From assembly GCA_903899945.1 (NCBI GenBank), contig CAIULA010000034.1, positions 62,001-126,000 on the forward strand: a stretch of 64,000 nucleotides of DNA. The letters are read 5' to 3'. The number at the start of each line of letters is the position of its first letter. Position 1 is the stretch's first letter. The stretch comes from an uncultured Alphaproteobacteria bacterium. Lineage in GTDB: Bacteria > Pseudomonadota > Alphaproteobacteria > Paracaedibacterales > CAIULA01. Under the pieces are notes generated by a model that ran no database searches, was not told the origin of the DNA, and was given only the letters and a program-made list of their open reading frames with translations. Below, one piece after another: positions 1-12,850 of this stretch. The position numbers were made by a program, and so were the translations under genes.

Positions 1-496
1 TTCCCATCATCACGATATTTGATATATGACGTTTTTCAGTTGGAGTAGGCCATTCCCCGAAAACATCGCGTGCTACCATCAGCTGGCCAACAATCTCAGC
101 AGCCGTTAGATTGCGAACCAGAGTTTGAGTCCCAGTGTGACAAAATTTACAAGTCAGAGTGCAACCCACTTGGGACGATACACACAAAGTGCCGCGATCG
201 GACTCCGGAATGTGAACGGTTTCAGCTTCTTGACCATCGAAAAAACGAAGCAGCCATTTCTGCGTGCCATCCGTTGAAATTTGAGCATCAGTGACTTTAG
301 GTCGCTCAATAACAAATTGATCATTTAATTGTTGACGCAAAGTAAGGGAAAGGTTTGCCATTCTTTCAAAATCACGCACACCGTGATGATATAACCAATT
401 CCATACCTGTTGAACGCGAAATTTGGGAATATCAAGTTCTTCGAAATGTTTTAAAAGAACACTTCTGCTAAGGCCAATAATATTCTCTTTGTTCAT
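1..496 (-). CDS. rlmN: 23S rRNA (adenine2503-C2)-methyltransferase RlmN, N-terminal part
   Basis: The frame reads from an ATG at 496 off the left edge, giving about 165 residues of a protein normally 350-400 long. The radical-SAM cysteine motif is visible in GCTLTCKFCHTG (CxxxCxxC), preceded by GTLCVSSQVG and followed by LVRNLTAAEIVGQL, which is diagnostic of RlmN. The family methylates C2 of A2503 in 23S rRNA, and also tRNA A37, using SAM and a 4Fe-4S cluster. The N-terminal accessory domain (FRVQQVWNWLYHHGVRDF) is intact. The catalytic C-terminal part and stop lie outside the window. A terminator separates it from the upstream FYDLN gene, so it probably has its own promoter. Confidence 0.95.
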   Translation of the reverse strand, partial: MNKENIIGLSRSVLLKHFEELDIPKFRVQQVWNWLYHHGVRDFERMANLSLTLRQQLNDQFVIERPKVTDAQISTDGTQKWLLRFFDGQEAETVHIPESDRGTLCVSSQVGCTLTCKFCHTGTQTLVRNLTAAEIVGQLMVARDVFGEWPTPTEKRHISNIVMMG

Positions 497-565
497 AATA
501 TGGGTAGCCAGTACTGGATTTTAAGGTTCAAAATTCTATATGGGGTAATGTTATCAAAAATACAA

Positions 566-590
566 GAAAAAAAGCCCCATAAAGGGGCCT
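566..590 (-). terminator. Rho-independent terminator after the FYDLN gene
   Basis: Stem GCCCC (574-578) pairs with GGGGC (584-588) around a 5-nt loop. On the minus strand it is followed by a run of T (566-573 read as A on plus). It lies 25 nt past the stop of the FYDLN gene and upstream of rlmN on the same strand. Confidence 0.85.
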
Positions 591-615
591 TTCGTAATAT
601 CAAAGAAGCTTATTT

Positions 616-954
616 CTATCTCTCTTCTATTTCTTCGTCGCTTAATACATCAGGAATGTCATCTAAATCTTCACCGAGATCATCTGTGTCTTCAATAAGT
701 TCTGCGTCATCTGCGATAGCAGCATCTAGATCTTCAACAAGCTCAATATCCTCAACGAGCATTGCCTCATCCAGATTTGTATTCGTTGCTTTAGAAGTTT
801 CAGCCGCCGCACGCCCACGACGTGCCTTTGTTTGGGTCTGTATTTCAAAAGGACTTCCACATTTAGGACATGTAATAGGAGAGCGATGTAAATCGTAAAA
901 ACGTGAAGCACAACTTTGACAAGTTCGCTTGGTTCCCCATTCTAACTTAACCAC
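616..954 (-). CDS. FYDLN-acid zinc-ribbon protein (TIGR02300 family)
   Basis: A 112-aa protein. The N-terminus carries a zinc ribbon with CQSC and CPKC pairs flanking the signature RFYDLHRSPITCPKCGSPFE. The C-terminal half is very acidic (clusters of D/E such as EDTDDLGEDLDD). This architecture matches the TIGR02300 FYDLN acid family, which is conserved in Alphaproteobacteria and has no established function. The ATG at 954 is the natural start because the ribbon begins within 15 residues of it. The gene is monocistronic, with a good promoter upstream and a terminator just downstream. The opposite-strand Ser-rich frame here is only the mirror of the acidic codons. Confidence 0.85.
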   Translation of the reverse strand: MVKLEWGTKRTCQSCASRFYDLHRSPITCPKCGSPFEIQTQTKARRGRAAAETSKATNTNLDEAMLVEDIELVEDLDAAIADDAELIEDTDDLGEDLDDIPDVLSDEEIEER

Positions 955-1012
955 TGTTAAAAAGCCTTTCTTTTATAAAACCATAAAAACTAACAAACAC
1001 TATTATGTAACT

Positions 1013-1041
1013 TATATAGATGAAATTGGCAATCTTTTCAA
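1013..1041 (-). promoter_or_regulatory. Sigma70-type promoter for the FYDLN gene
   Basis: On the minus strand: -35 TTGAAA (1036-1041), exactly 17-nt spacer, -10 TATATA (1013-1018). The predicted start near 1006 gives a leader of about 50 nt before the ATG at 954. The rest of 955-1168 shows no gene. Confidence 0.6.
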
Positions 1042-1168
1042 TTCAAGGCGAGCTAAAAAATATCTATCATGTGTATTTTTTATAGTTATATGAGGTAAGG
1101 AGAACGTGCTCGTCTTTTGGCAATAGGGGCGCGAGCGTATTAATCAAAGATTAGCTATGGTATTAGTT

Positions 1169-3109
1169 TTAAAGCCCTTTCAAATAATCATCCAGTGTAA
1201 CAGGGGTTTTATTTCCGCTTCGCGTCTGATGTTTGACTGGGGTTTGTTTGAAAAAGGCCCCTGCTATTCGGGTTGGCATTCTACTGCCTGTAGAGATTTT
1301 TGCCATAGGACGGTTGCTATCATTGCCTGTCCATACGCCAACAACAAGGGCTTCATTGTTTTCCGATGGGGTTTCTTTATATCCAAAGAACCAGGCATCT
1401 ATATCACCATTACTACCTGTTTTTCCAGCAACAGTAGGGTCAACGTTAGCCGCTCGTCCGCTTCCAAACTCAACAACGCCTCTTAGCATTTCACGCATAC
1501 CTTGCAAAGCTACGCTTCCTATAATTGATTTTCCTGGGGTATCTTCATGTTTATATAAGGTATGGCCACTTTTATCTTTGATTTCCAAAATTCCATAGGG
1601 CCAAACAGCTCTTCCTTGGTTTGCAAACGTTGCATAAGCTGTTGTTAATTCAAGAAGTGTGGCTTCGCCTGTTCCAAGTGATATGGTTAAGTCGTTATTA
1701 AGATTGCTGGTAACGCCCAAGCGTTTTGCAACTTCAGCAACTTTTCTTGGGCCAATTTGTTCGGTAAGCCTAATAGAAACACTATTAATAGAACGAGCAA
1801 GCGCTTCTTTTAATGTTACCATCCCAACGCTTTTCCATTTAAAATTGCTTGGGTGCCAATTGCCCCTTGAAAAAGGACTGTCGTCTATCATTGTTTCCGG
1901 AGTCATTCCTGATTCAAGGGCGCCTAAATAGATGAATGTTTTAAAGGCAGAGCCTGGTTGACGAACAGCTTGAGTTACACGATTAAATTGACTCGATCCA
2001 TAATTTTTGCCGCCAACCATGGCGCGAATAGCCCCACTTGGAGTCATAGCAACGAAAGAAACTTGAGAGGTTTTTAATTCTTTGCCCATTGTTTCCAGAT
2101 GTTCTAAGCAAATTTTTTCGGCGTAGAGATGCGTATTGATATCAAGGGTTGTAATAACGACAATATCCTTATCAATAGGTCCTATAATGCTTGGTATGGT
2201 TTCATAAACCCAATCTGCAAAATATTTGGCTCCTTGATTTTGATTAAGAGCTGTTGCTGAAAGTTCTTTAACACCTTGTTCAAGATACGATTGGAAGTCT
2301 TTCAAAAATCCAGCTTCAACCATAGTTTCTAGGACTAATTTTCCTCTTGCCGCTGCGCGTTTTGGATGTTGGGCTGGTGAATATTTAGAAGGTGCTTTCA
2401 AAAGACCAGCCACAACAGCAGCTTCAAATACAGTTAAGGTTTTAGCAGACTTATTAAAATATTTTCTTGCGGCAGCGTCAATTCCATAGGTGCCAGAGCC
2501 AAAATAGACCCTGTTTAAGTACATTGTTAAAATTTGTTCTTTTGTAAATTTCCATTCCAGCCAAACCGCTAAAAGGACTTCTTGGATTTTTCTTTTATAA
2601 GATCTGTCGTTAACTGAAAAAGATCCTTGGGTAAAAAGAATGTTTTTAGCAAGCTGCTGAGTGAGTGTGGAGCCTCCTTGAACGACACGATGAGCGCGAT
2701 AGTTTGTATAAGCAGCTCTTGCAAGTCCAATGATATCAACGCCAAAATGGCTATAAAATCGGCGATCTTCAACAGCCATTAAAGCCTGCGGAACATAAGG
2801 TGGCAGGTCTTGGACTTTGACCATATCTTCGTATAGATCCCCATAGGTTCCTATAATAACGCCGTCTTCTGTTTGAATAGTAACGCTTGGTTTCCTGATG
2901 TTGGCTTGTAGATTTTTAAGATCCGGAAGGTCATGGCTGAACCATAAAACGACAAGTCCAACCGCAATAATCCCCCATATACCCATCATTAGGAATAATC
3001 TAAATACACGCCCTAAGAAACTAGGGCCTTTCTTTGTTTTTTTTGTTTTAGGTTCCTTTTTTTTAGGAACCTTTTTTGGTTTTGCTCTTTTTTCTGCGTA
3101 AAGTTTCAT
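1169..3109 (-). CDS. Class A penicillin-binding protein (PBP1A type, transglycosylase/transpeptidase)
   Basis: A 646-aa bifunctional cell-wall polymerase. After a Lys-rich cytoplasmic start (KKVPKKKEPKTKKTKK) there is one membrane anchor (GIWGIIAVGLVVLWF). The GT51 glycosyltransferase domain follows with EDRRFYSHFGVD, GGSTLTQQLAKN and RKIQEVLLAVWLE. The penicillin-binding domain has SAFK (SxxK), SIN (SxN) and KTGSNGD (KTG). It polymerises lipid II into glycan strands and cross-links peptides in the periplasm. At 646 aa it is shorter than E. coli PBP1A (850 aa) and lacks the extra OB-like insertion, resembling the compact PbpF/PBP1 type. It follows gyrB by 24 nt on the same strand and may be read with it. 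Confidence 0.93.
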   Translation of the reverse strand: MKLYAEKRAKPKKVPKKKEPKTKKTKKGPSFLGRVFRLFLMMGIWGIIAVGLVVLWFSHDLPDLKNLQANIRKPSVTIQTEDGVIIGTYGDLYEDMVKVQDLPPYVPQALMAVEDRRFYSHFGVDIIGLARAAYTNYRAHRVVQGGSTLTQQLAKNILFTQGSFSVNDRSYKRKIQEVLLAVWLEWKFTKEQILTMYLNRVYFGSGTYGIDAAARKYFNKSAKTLTVFEAAVVAGLLKAPSKYSPAQHPKRAAARGKLVLETMVEAGFLKDFQSYLEQGVKELSATALNQNQGAKYFADWVYETIPSIIGPIDKDIVVITTLDINTHLYAEKICLEHLETMGKELKTSQVSFVAMTPSGAIRAMVGGKNYGSSQFNRVTQAVRQPGSAFKTFIYLGALESGMTPETMIDDSPFSRGNWHPSNFKWKSVGMVTLKEALARSINSVSIRLTEQIGPRKVAEVAKRLGVTSNLNNDLTISLGTGEATLLELTTAYATFANQGRAVWPYGILEIKDKSGHTLYKHEDTPGKSIIGSVALQGMREMLRGVVEFGSGRAANVDPTVAGKTGSNGDIDAWFFGYKETPSENNEALVVGVWTGNDSNRPMAKISTGSRMPTRIAGAFFKQTPVKHQTRSGNKTPVTLDDYLKGL

Positions 3110-3133
3110 TTAACGATACTTCTTTAGGCTTTC

Positions 3134-6729
<3,596 letters not shown>

Positions 6730-6753
6730 GCTCCTCTCATTTACCAAGAAATC

Positions 6754-7887
6754 TTAAACCCTCATCGGCATCAGAATAAAGGTGGTGTTAATATTATTAA
6801 TTGGCCTTAAAAGGACGGAGGATTCGCCGTCTGCCAATAAGAATTCTATTTCATCTGTACCAATTTGTTGGGCAATGTCGATTAAATAGCGTACATTAAA
6901 ACAAATTTCAAACGCATCGTTATAAGCGAAATCCACATCTAATTCTTCCACAGCGCTACCAGAGTCAGTGCTTACTGCGGAAAGGACAGCTGAATTTTCA
7001 GAGATTTTAAGTTTGATAGCTCTAACTTTGTCATTCACAACGGTTCCAACCCGGTCAACAGCCTCAGCAAACGCTTTGGTGCTTACAATTAACACTTTGT
7101 CGTTCTCGATGGCCATCGCAGCTTGATAGTCAGGAAATGTGCCATCAACAAGACGAGAACTTAAAACGGCATTGGTGTTTGTCCCTTCTAAGGCAAACTC
7201 GACGCGTGAACCTGAAATTCCGATTTGAACAGGTTGCTCGGCTTCATCAAGAAGCTTTCGAATTTCAGTGATTGTTTTTCTGCCAATAATAATCTCAGGC
7301 ATGCCAAGAGATCCTTCGGGCGCTTCGCATTCAACGCAAGCGAGTCTATGCATATCGGTTGCAACGGCTCGTAAAATATTCTTTCCGTCCACAGTAAGGG
7401 TGTGAAAATGAATACCATTTAAATGATAACGGGTTTCCTCCGTTGACATAGCAAAGCGCGTTGTATCAATCAAATGCTTTAAAATTGGTGCAGGCAAGGT
7501 GAAATGATGAGTCAGATCGCTATGCGTTAGTTGAGGGAAATCATCAGCAGGCAGCGACGGCAATTCAAATCTTGATCTTCCTGAGCTGACTGTTAACTGT
7601 GAGGTCTCTGGATTATAATGCAATGTAATTCCTGTTGAATCACTCAGTTTGCGCACGACCTCATAAAGAAGATGGGCCGGCACACTGATTGTTCCGGGTT
7701 GTTCAACGTTTGCTGAAACGGTTTCAATTAAAGCTATGTCCATATCTGTTGAGGTCAGCAATAATTTATTTGGAATAGCAGTTAAGAGTACATGGCTTAG
7801 GATTGGTACTGTTGTTCTTTTTTCAACAACGCTTTGTCCATGCGAAAGGGCTTTTAGAAAAGGGGATTTTTCTATAATAAGTTTCAT
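6754..7887 (-). CDS. dnaN: DNA polymerase III subunit beta (sliding clamp)
   Basis: A 377-aa clamp protein that encircles DNA and tethers polymerase III and other partners. The length and three-fold repeated clamp-fold pattern are normal for the family. The start MKLIIEKSPFLKALSHGQSV and the end FILMPMRV are characteristic, the latter matching the conserved clamp C-terminus (MPMRL). The ATG at 7887 is unambiguous. It is the first gene of the dnaN-recF-gyrB unit, and its promoter probably lies in 7888-8007, where I see only a weak -10 candidate (TATAGG) 15 nt before the ATG. Confidence 0.97.
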   Translation of the reverse strand: MKLIIEKSPFLKALSHGQSVVEKRTTVPILSHVLLTAIPNKLLLTSTDMDIALIETVSANVEQPGTISVPAHLLYEVVRKLSDSTGITLHYNPETSQLTVSSGRSRFELPSLPADDFPQLTHSDLTHHFTLPAPILKHLIDTTRFAMSTEETRYHLNGIHFHTLTVDGKNILRAVATDMHRLACVECEAPEGSLGMPEIIIGRKTITEIRKLLDEAEQPVQIGISGSRVEFALEGTNTNAVLSSRLVDGTFPDYQAAMAIENDKVLIVSTKAFAEAVDRVGTVVNDKVRAIKLKISENSAVLSAVSTDSGSAVEELDVDFAYNDAFEICFNVRYLIDIAQQIGTDEIEFLLADGESSVLLRPINNINTTFILMPMRV

Positions 7888-8007
7888 AATTGAGAAGCCT
7901 ATAGGTGTAATTTTAAGAATTTTGAATTTTTCAGACCCCTTATGAATAGCACAAAGAAACCCGAAAGGCGAAGAGGGAAAGTTGGAGGTTTAGTTATGTT
8001 TAAATAT

Positions 8008-9927
8008 TTATCTTTTCTTAAGACTAAAATCTTTGATAATAAACTTACCTTTGTTGCACCTGATAATGAAAGAGTACCTTGTAGTTTTTTTGTTCTTTGG
8101 GATATTAAACTTAAATTGGAAAGTTTCATCCTTTTCTAAGCTGAGAACTTCACTTTTTAGAGTAGATTTATCATTTTCTTTTAATAGTTCAATTTGTGCT
8201 TTAATGCCATTTTTTTCAGGAGATGTTATGTGTATCGCGAATAAATATTCACCGGGAGGAATTGGTAAATTAGGGCCAAAATAATCATATTTTTTGCTGT
8301 CTTCTGAAAAAAGATGATTACTGTTTTGAGAGCTAAAATGGTACGAGTTCATCATACGAAAAGAAAAGGCTTCTAAAAATTCTTTCCAGTTTTTTTCATG
8401 AGAAATATTTTGCTTTATTAACCAAGGAATTACAGAATTAGCTTTATTTTGATTTGTTGCTAAATATACGTTTGTATTTCCGTAAGCATAAATATTATCC
8501 AACTTATAAATGATAATTGCGTATAATGCTTCTATAAAATTAGGGCCATGATTTGCGAAAAACAAAAGGGTGTTAACGGGACTATTATCTATTTTACTTA
8601 ATAAGTTATTACTATTGAACTGATTTGGATTAATAACGGCAATTGCATCATCAATTACCCACTTATCGGTTGGATTATTTATCAATTGAGGAAGTGTCTG
8701 AGCGAGAGTTTCCAATTGAGATAGTGTTTGTGGAGTGAATTTAGCTGTAAAAGATCTTAGAGAATAGGGATTAAATATCACGCTTTGCGCGATGAGAAGA
8801 CCTTGTAAAAAGAAGAGAAAGCTTTTGTACTTAACTTTTAAAAAAGCATGTTCTTGTATTTTAAAAAATAAGTGCATTAAAGATGGCCAGAAAACTACAA
8901 ATATAAAGAAAAGGGTAAAGTAAAGCTGAAAAGTAGCTGCAAGAGGATTTGCTGAAAGTATATTAAAAAGAAACCAAGGTATAAACGCAATTATTCCTAA
9001 GGCTATTTCCGAAGAGCGTAGAGAGATTGCAGCACTAGCAAGAGTTAGTATGGGGACCCAAAGAAATTGCTTTGTTGAAAATATTGCAGTGAGACGTTGA
9101 TATAAAATATCTAAAGAAAGGTGAGACAAAGAAGATCCAAAATAAATATTAACAACTTTAAATTCGCCAAAAAATAACTTTTGGCATGTTAATGCACTGA
9201 CAGAATAAAGAATACCTGACACAATAAATAAAAATTCTCTTGTATGAAAAAATTTTTCCTTTGAAAATTTCAAAACTTGAATGCAAATCAATAGTCCCGC
9301 TAAATGGAATCCAATATCTTCTCGAACTATTAGACTAAGAAGAAAATAAAAAGTCGCTTGAGGATATTTTCTTTCTCCAAGATTGAGTAAAAATAAAAGC
9401 CCAAAGGCAACCGCATAGATTTCGTAATGGGGATAATTGTTATAAGCCATAACAAATCCCGAAAAGAGGAACCCTAAGGCAAATAAAGGAGTTAGATAAA
9501 GGTTGATTCCCTTCAGATTAAGTCCTATTTGCATGCATTGTTGTATGGCAAAAATGAGAAGAGTAACACCGCAAGCATGAAAGAGGGCAAAGTTAAAAAC
9601 AGGTGTAAGAGGTAAAAAGCTAAACGTAAGTGACCATAAGAGCTTAAATAAGGTGATGTGGTCTGCAAAAAACGATGAGTCTTGATTTGCAAACCATGGG
9701 GGGTCTTTTAAAAATAAAGAATTTTTCCATAAAACGCCAACAAGCTGGCCTTGATCCAAAAGAGGAGCTCCATCACAAAAGAAGAAATTTAAAGCAAGAA
9801 TAAAAGCTAATAAAAAAGTCAGAAAAAGAATAGCAATATTCCAAGAAAAAAATTTATTTTTTGTTAAACATTTCTCGGATATACTGTTCTTTAGTAGTGT
9901 AATCATTTTAGGAGTCTTTGCTTTCAT
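8008..9927 (-). CDS. DUF2079 multispanning membrane protein
   Basis: About 640 residues with roughly ten or more hydrophobic segments through the first two thirds (for example FLTFLLAFILALNFFF and FALFHACGVTLLIFAI), then a soluble C-terminal domain rich in Asn/Lys. DFYH-like features of the family are represented by LLDQGQLVGVLWKN and FFADHITLFKLLWSL, as in DUF2079 (predicted membrane glycosyltransferase-like proteins). Its substrate is unknown. The gene is noticeably richer in A/T codons than its neighbours. The start is uncertain: ATG at 9927 is chosen, with GTG at 9966 and ATG at 9906 as alternatives. The 9927 start codon overlaps the ATG of the divergent gene on the other strand. Confidence 0.75.
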   Translation of the reverse strand: MKAKTPKMITLLKNSISEKCLTKNKFFSWNIAILFLTFLLAFILALNFFFCDGAPLLDQGQLVGVLWKNSLFLKDPPWFANQDSSFFADHITLFKLLWSLTFSFLPLTPVFNFALFHACGVTLLIFAIQQCMQIGLNLKGINLYLTPLFALGFLFSGFVMAYNNYPHYEIYAVAFGLLFLLNLGERKYPQATFYFLLSLIVREDIGFHLAGLLICIQVLKFSKEKFFHTREFLFIVSGILYSVSALTCQKLFFGEFKVVNIYFGSSLSHLSLDILYQRLTAIFSTKQFLWVPILTLASAAISLRSSEIALGIIAFIPWFLFNILSANPLAATFQLYFTLFFIFVVFWPSLMHLFFKIQEHAFLKVKYKSFLFFLQGLLIAQSVIFNPYSLRSFTAKFTPQTLSQLETLAQTLPQLINNPTDKWVIDDAIAVINPNQFNSNNLLSKIDNSPVNTLLFFANHGPNFIEALYAIIIYKLDNIYAYGNTNVYLATNQNKANSVIPWLIKQNISHEKNWKEFLEAFSFRMMNSYHFSSQNSNHLFSEDSKKYDYFGPNLPIPPGEYLFAIHITSPEKNGIKAQIELLKENDKSTLKSEVLSLEKDETFQFKFNIPKNKKTTRYSFIIRCNKGKFIIKDFSLKKR

Positions 9928-10162
9928 GAAAAAAATTATAACTTTCTCAATTTTACTATTATCCACAGTGGCTGGAAGTTTGTATAGTGCAGATTACGAT
10001 AAAGAGGGAGATAGAGGAAGGCAGAGTTCCTCTTACCCATCTGACGGTTCAGGTTCTGGCGGAAGAGGCGGTGCCTCTGCTTACCCATCAGGATCAGGTT
10101 CGGGTGGTTCTTACCCATCAGGATCAGGTTCGGGTGGGGCGTCTTTAGTTTCTATATCTTAA
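9926..10162 (+). CDS. Small exported Gly/Ser-rich repeat protein
   Basis: A 78-aa protein. The first 21 residues form a clean signal peptide (KK, then IITFSILLLSTVAGSLYSA with an A-x-A-like cleavage site). The mature part is low-complexity: a charged stretch DYDKEGDRGRQ, then three copies of a YPSGSGSGG-type unit. AGGAG lies 11 nt before the ATG and a strong terminator follows. I recognise no family. Similar short Gly/Ser-rich exported peptides are common in host-associated bacteria, and their function cannot be read from sequence. It is divergent from the DUF2079 gene and its start codon overlaps that gene's start. Confidence 0.6.
   Translation: MKKIITFSILLLSTVAGSLYSADYDKEGDRGRQSSSYPSDGSGSGGRGGASAYPSGSGSGGSYPSGSGSGGASLVSIS
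10081..10137 (+). repeat. Tandem 30-nt repeat encoding YPSGSGSGG units
   Basis: Two 27-nt blocks (10081-10107 and 10111-10137), identical and beginning TTACCCATCAGGATCAGG, are spaced by 3 nt. A diverged third copy starts at 10033. Perfect nucleotide identity suggests a recent slippage duplication. Confidence 0.9.
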
Positions 10163-10220
10163 AAATTTATAGATCTTAAAGACGTCTAAGATCTAAGTCT
10201 GCTCGATTAGTGCGTACACG

Positions 10221-10250
10221 ATCCACGGGCAAAAACCCGTGGATTTCTTC
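10221..10250 (+). terminator. Strong Rho-independent terminator
   Basis: A perfect 9-bp stem, ATCCACGGG (10221-10229) with CCCGTGGAT (10236-10244), with a 6-nt loop and a T-rich tail TTCTTC. It lies between the convergent Gly/Ser-rich gene and acnA. Confidence 0.85.
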
Positions 10251-10255
10251 TAGCT

Positions 10256-12847
10256 CTACAATATTCCCAACACATAAGGCAAAATGCCGCCTTTTTGGAA
10301 ATATTCGACTTCATCTTGAGTATCAATGCGGCAATTTAGATCAATGTTTTGCTGTTCGCCATCCGATGCATTAATAAGGCAAGTTATTTTCATGCCTGGC
10401 TTTATCCCGTTTTCTAATCCTAATAGATGAATGTATTCGCTGCCATTCAGTCCTAAAGTTTTTCTGGTAACACCTTTTGGAAGTTCAAGGGGTAAAACAC
10501 CCATACCAACCAAATTGGAGCGGTGAATACGCTCAAAACTTTCGGCAATTACGGCCTTAACACCTAAAAGACGTGTCCCTTTGGCTGCCCAATCGCGCGA
10601 TGAACCGCTACCATATTCTTTGCCTGCAAAAATTACCAAAGGGATGTTTTTTTCTTGATACTTCATGGCGGCATCGTAAATGGACATCTCTTCGGCTTTA
10701 TTGTTATCTAGGTAAAGGGTAACTCCACCTATGCGATCCGGTACCATTTCATTTTGAAGACGAACATTGGCAAAGGTGCCCCTCATCATGACTTCATGAT
10801 TTCCTCGTCTTGTTCCGTAAGCATTAAAATTTTCCTCAGAAACACCGTGGTTTTTTAAATACTGTCCCGCGGGGCTATTGGCTTTGATGCTGCCCGCTGG
10901 AGAAATATGGTCAGTTGTAATGCTGTCCCCGAGTAGTGCTAAGATTCGCGCACCTTTTATGTCACCTGTATTATGGGCAACTTTGCCGTTAAAATATGGG
11001 GGATTTTTCACATAGGTGCTATTTTCATTCCAGGTATAGGTAACCGATGGCGCTGATTTTATTTTTTGCCATTCTTTGTCACCTTTAAAGACGTCATGAT
11101 ATTTCTTTTTAAACGTTTCTGGTGTTACAAACTGCTGAATGACAGCCTTAATTTCAAGGGAGGAGGGCCAAATATCCCGCAAATAGATATCCTTTCCATT
11201 CGCTCCTTTCCCTATCGGCTCATTTTGTAGATCAATAGCCGTTGTCCCTGCTAGAGCATAAGCAACGACCAACAGGGGAGAAGCTAAATAATTTGCCTTA
11301 ACCTCTGGATGAATACGTCCTTCAAAATTACGATTTCCAGATAAAACGCCAGAAACTGTTAAATCATTATCTTTGATGGCTTTGCTGATTTCAGGGGCGA
11401 GAGGACCTGAGTTTCCAATGCAAGTTGTGCATCCGTATCCTACCAGATAGAAGCCAATGTTTTCAAGGTCGCTCATAAGCCCAGAATTTATAAGATATTC
11501 ACTGACAACCTGTGATCCCGGAGCAAGCGAAGTTTTTACCCAAGGTTTTGCGCTGAGACCCAAAGTTCTTGCTTTTTTAGCAACAAGTCCAGCACCAATC
11601 ATAACTGATGGGTTAGAGGTGTTTGTACAGCTGGTAATAGCTGCAATGACAACGTCGTGGTTATGCAGCGAATAGCCTTTTCCAGCAATTGCAATACCCG
11701 GGCCTGTTGGTGTCAGGCTAATGGCTGTTTCTTTCATGTCAGGTAAAAGGATCTTATCCTGAGGGCGCTTAGGACCTGCCAGGGTTGGCTGAATTGTTTT
11801 AAGATCAATCTCAAGAACATCCTTAAAGGATGGTTTGCTATCTTTTGCTCTCCATAAACCTTGCGCCTTGGAATAAGCTTCAACCAAAGCGATTTGATCA
11901 GCGCTGCGACCGGTTAGCGCTAAATAGTTGATGGTTTCTTGATCGATTGGAAAAAACCCGCAGGTTGCCCCATATTCAGGTGCCATGTTAGACACTGTAG
12001 CACGATCTGCCAAACTTAAATGATCCAAACCGTCCCCAAAAAACTCGACAAATTTTCCAACAACGCCTTTTTTGCGAAGAAGGCTTGTTATGGTTAAAAC
12101 TAAGTCGGTTGCCGTACTGCCCTCGGGAAGGGATCCTTTTAGATGGACACCGACCACTTCTGGAATGAGCATAGAAATAGATTGTCCTAGCATGGCAGCT
12201 TCGGCCTCAATGCCGCCAACACCCCAGCCAAGAACTGACAAGGCATTGACCATGGTTGTGTGACTGTCTGTGCCAAAAACAGTATCAGGATATGCAATTT
12301 CATTGCCATTTTCATCAACAGATGTCCAGACAACCCTGCCTAAATATTCTAAATTTACTTGATGACAAATGCCAGTTCCGGGCGGTACCACTCGGAAGTT
12401 CTTAAAGGCTGTTTGTCCCCAATGCAAAAACTCGTATCGTTCAATGTTCCGCTCAAACTCAAGCTCTACGTTTTCTTCAAGGGCGCCCGAGGTTCCAAAT
12501 TTATCAACCGTTACAGAATGGTCAACGACCAAATCAACGGGGATCAATGGATTTACTTTTATTGGATCGCCGCCGCGTTTTTTCATGGCATCACGCATAG
12601 CAGCCAAATCAACGATGGCAGGAACGCCTGTAAAGTCCTGCATTAAAATACGGGCTGGTCTAAAAGCGATTTCACTTAAATTACCTTCGATTATGCTTCT
12701 AAGACTTTCCTGCGGTGCATTATGGCGCAATAAGTTTTCAAGCAAAATCTTTAAGGAAAAAGGAAGGGCTCTAGTATCACCAAGGGATTCTAGGGGATAG
12801 TAGTGATAGGTTTTGCCATTTACGTGAAGTGAAGCTGTGCGTGTCAT
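10256..12847 (-). CDS. acnA: Aconitate hydratase A
   Basis: About 863 residues of a TCA-cycle enzyme that isomerises citrate to isocitrate with a 4Fe-4S cluster. The cluster ligands are visible in ITSCTNTSNPS and YGCTTCIGNSG. Other signatures are TYHYYPLESLG, FGTDSHTTM and the swivel-domain GKEYGSGSSRDWAAKGT with SFERIHRSNLVGMG. The length is right for AcnA/IRP1-type aconitase. I start at ATG 12847 (MTRTASLHV); a TTG at 12856 would add three residues. The leader contains an inverted repeat reaching the start codon region. It is downstream of arnD on the same strand with an 85-nt spacer. Confidence 0.96.
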   Translation of the reverse strand: MTRTASLHVNGKTYHYYPLESLGDTRALPFSLKILLENLLRHNAPQESLRSIIEGNLSEIAFRPARILMQDFTGVPAIVDLAAMRDAMKKRGGDPIKVNPLIPVDLVVDHSVTVDKFGTSGALEENVELEFERNIERYEFLHWGQTAFKNFRVVPPGTGICHQVNLEYLGRVVWTSVDENGNEIAYPDTVFGTDSHTTMVNALSVLGWGVGGIEAEAAMLGQSISMLIPEVVGVHLKGSLPEGSTATDLVLTITSLLRKKGVVGKFVEFFGDGLDHLSLADRATVSNMAPEYGATCGFFPIDQETINYLALTGRSADQIALVEAYSKAQGLWRAKDSKPSFKDVLEIDLKTIQPTLAGPKRPQDKILLPDMKETAISLTPTGPGIAIAGKGYSLHNHDVVIAAITSCTNTSNPSVMIGAGLVAKKARTLGLSAKPWVKTSLAPGSQVVSEYLINSGLMSDLENIGFYLVGYGCTTCIGNSGPLAPEISKAIKDNDLTVSGVLSGNRNFEGRIHPEVKANYLASPLLVVAYALAGTTAIDLQNEPIGKGANGKDIYLRDIWPSSLEIKAVIQQFVTPETFKKKYHDVFKGDKEWQKIKSAPSVTYTWNENSTYVKNPPYFNGKVAHNTGDIKGARILALLGDSITTDHISPAGSIKANSPAGQYLKNHGVSEENFNAYGTRRGNHEVMMRGTFANVRLQNEMVPDRIGGVTLYLDNNKAEEMSIYDAAMKYQEKNIPLVIFAGKEYGSGSSRDWAAKGTRLLGVKAVIAESFERIHRSNLVGMGVLPLELPKGVTRKTLGLNGSEYIHLLGLENGIKPGMKITCLINASDGEQQNIDLNCRIDTQDEVEYFQKGGILPYVLGIL

Positions 12848-12850
12848 AAG

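Noticed and set aside
500-898. Plus-strand Ser-rich open frame
   Set aside because: It is antisense to the acidic FYDLN gene; the Ser runs are mirrored Asp/Glu codons and no start signal is present.
1105-1140. GCTCG/CGAGC hairpin after the PBP gene
   Set aside because: Only 5 bp with a 19-nt loop and no T-run; too weak to call a terminator.
6754-8007. Replication origin next to dnaN
   Set aside because: No cluster of DnaA boxes or AT-rich 13-mers and no dnaA gene; dnaN-recF-gyrB alone does not show oriC.
10033-10137. CRISPR-like array
   Set aside because: The repeats are coding, 27 nt with 3-nt spacers and in frame; no cas genes are present.
12359-12800. Plus-strand open frames opposite acnA
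   Set aside because: Antisense to a strongly conserved aconitase frame, without homology or ribosome-binding sites.
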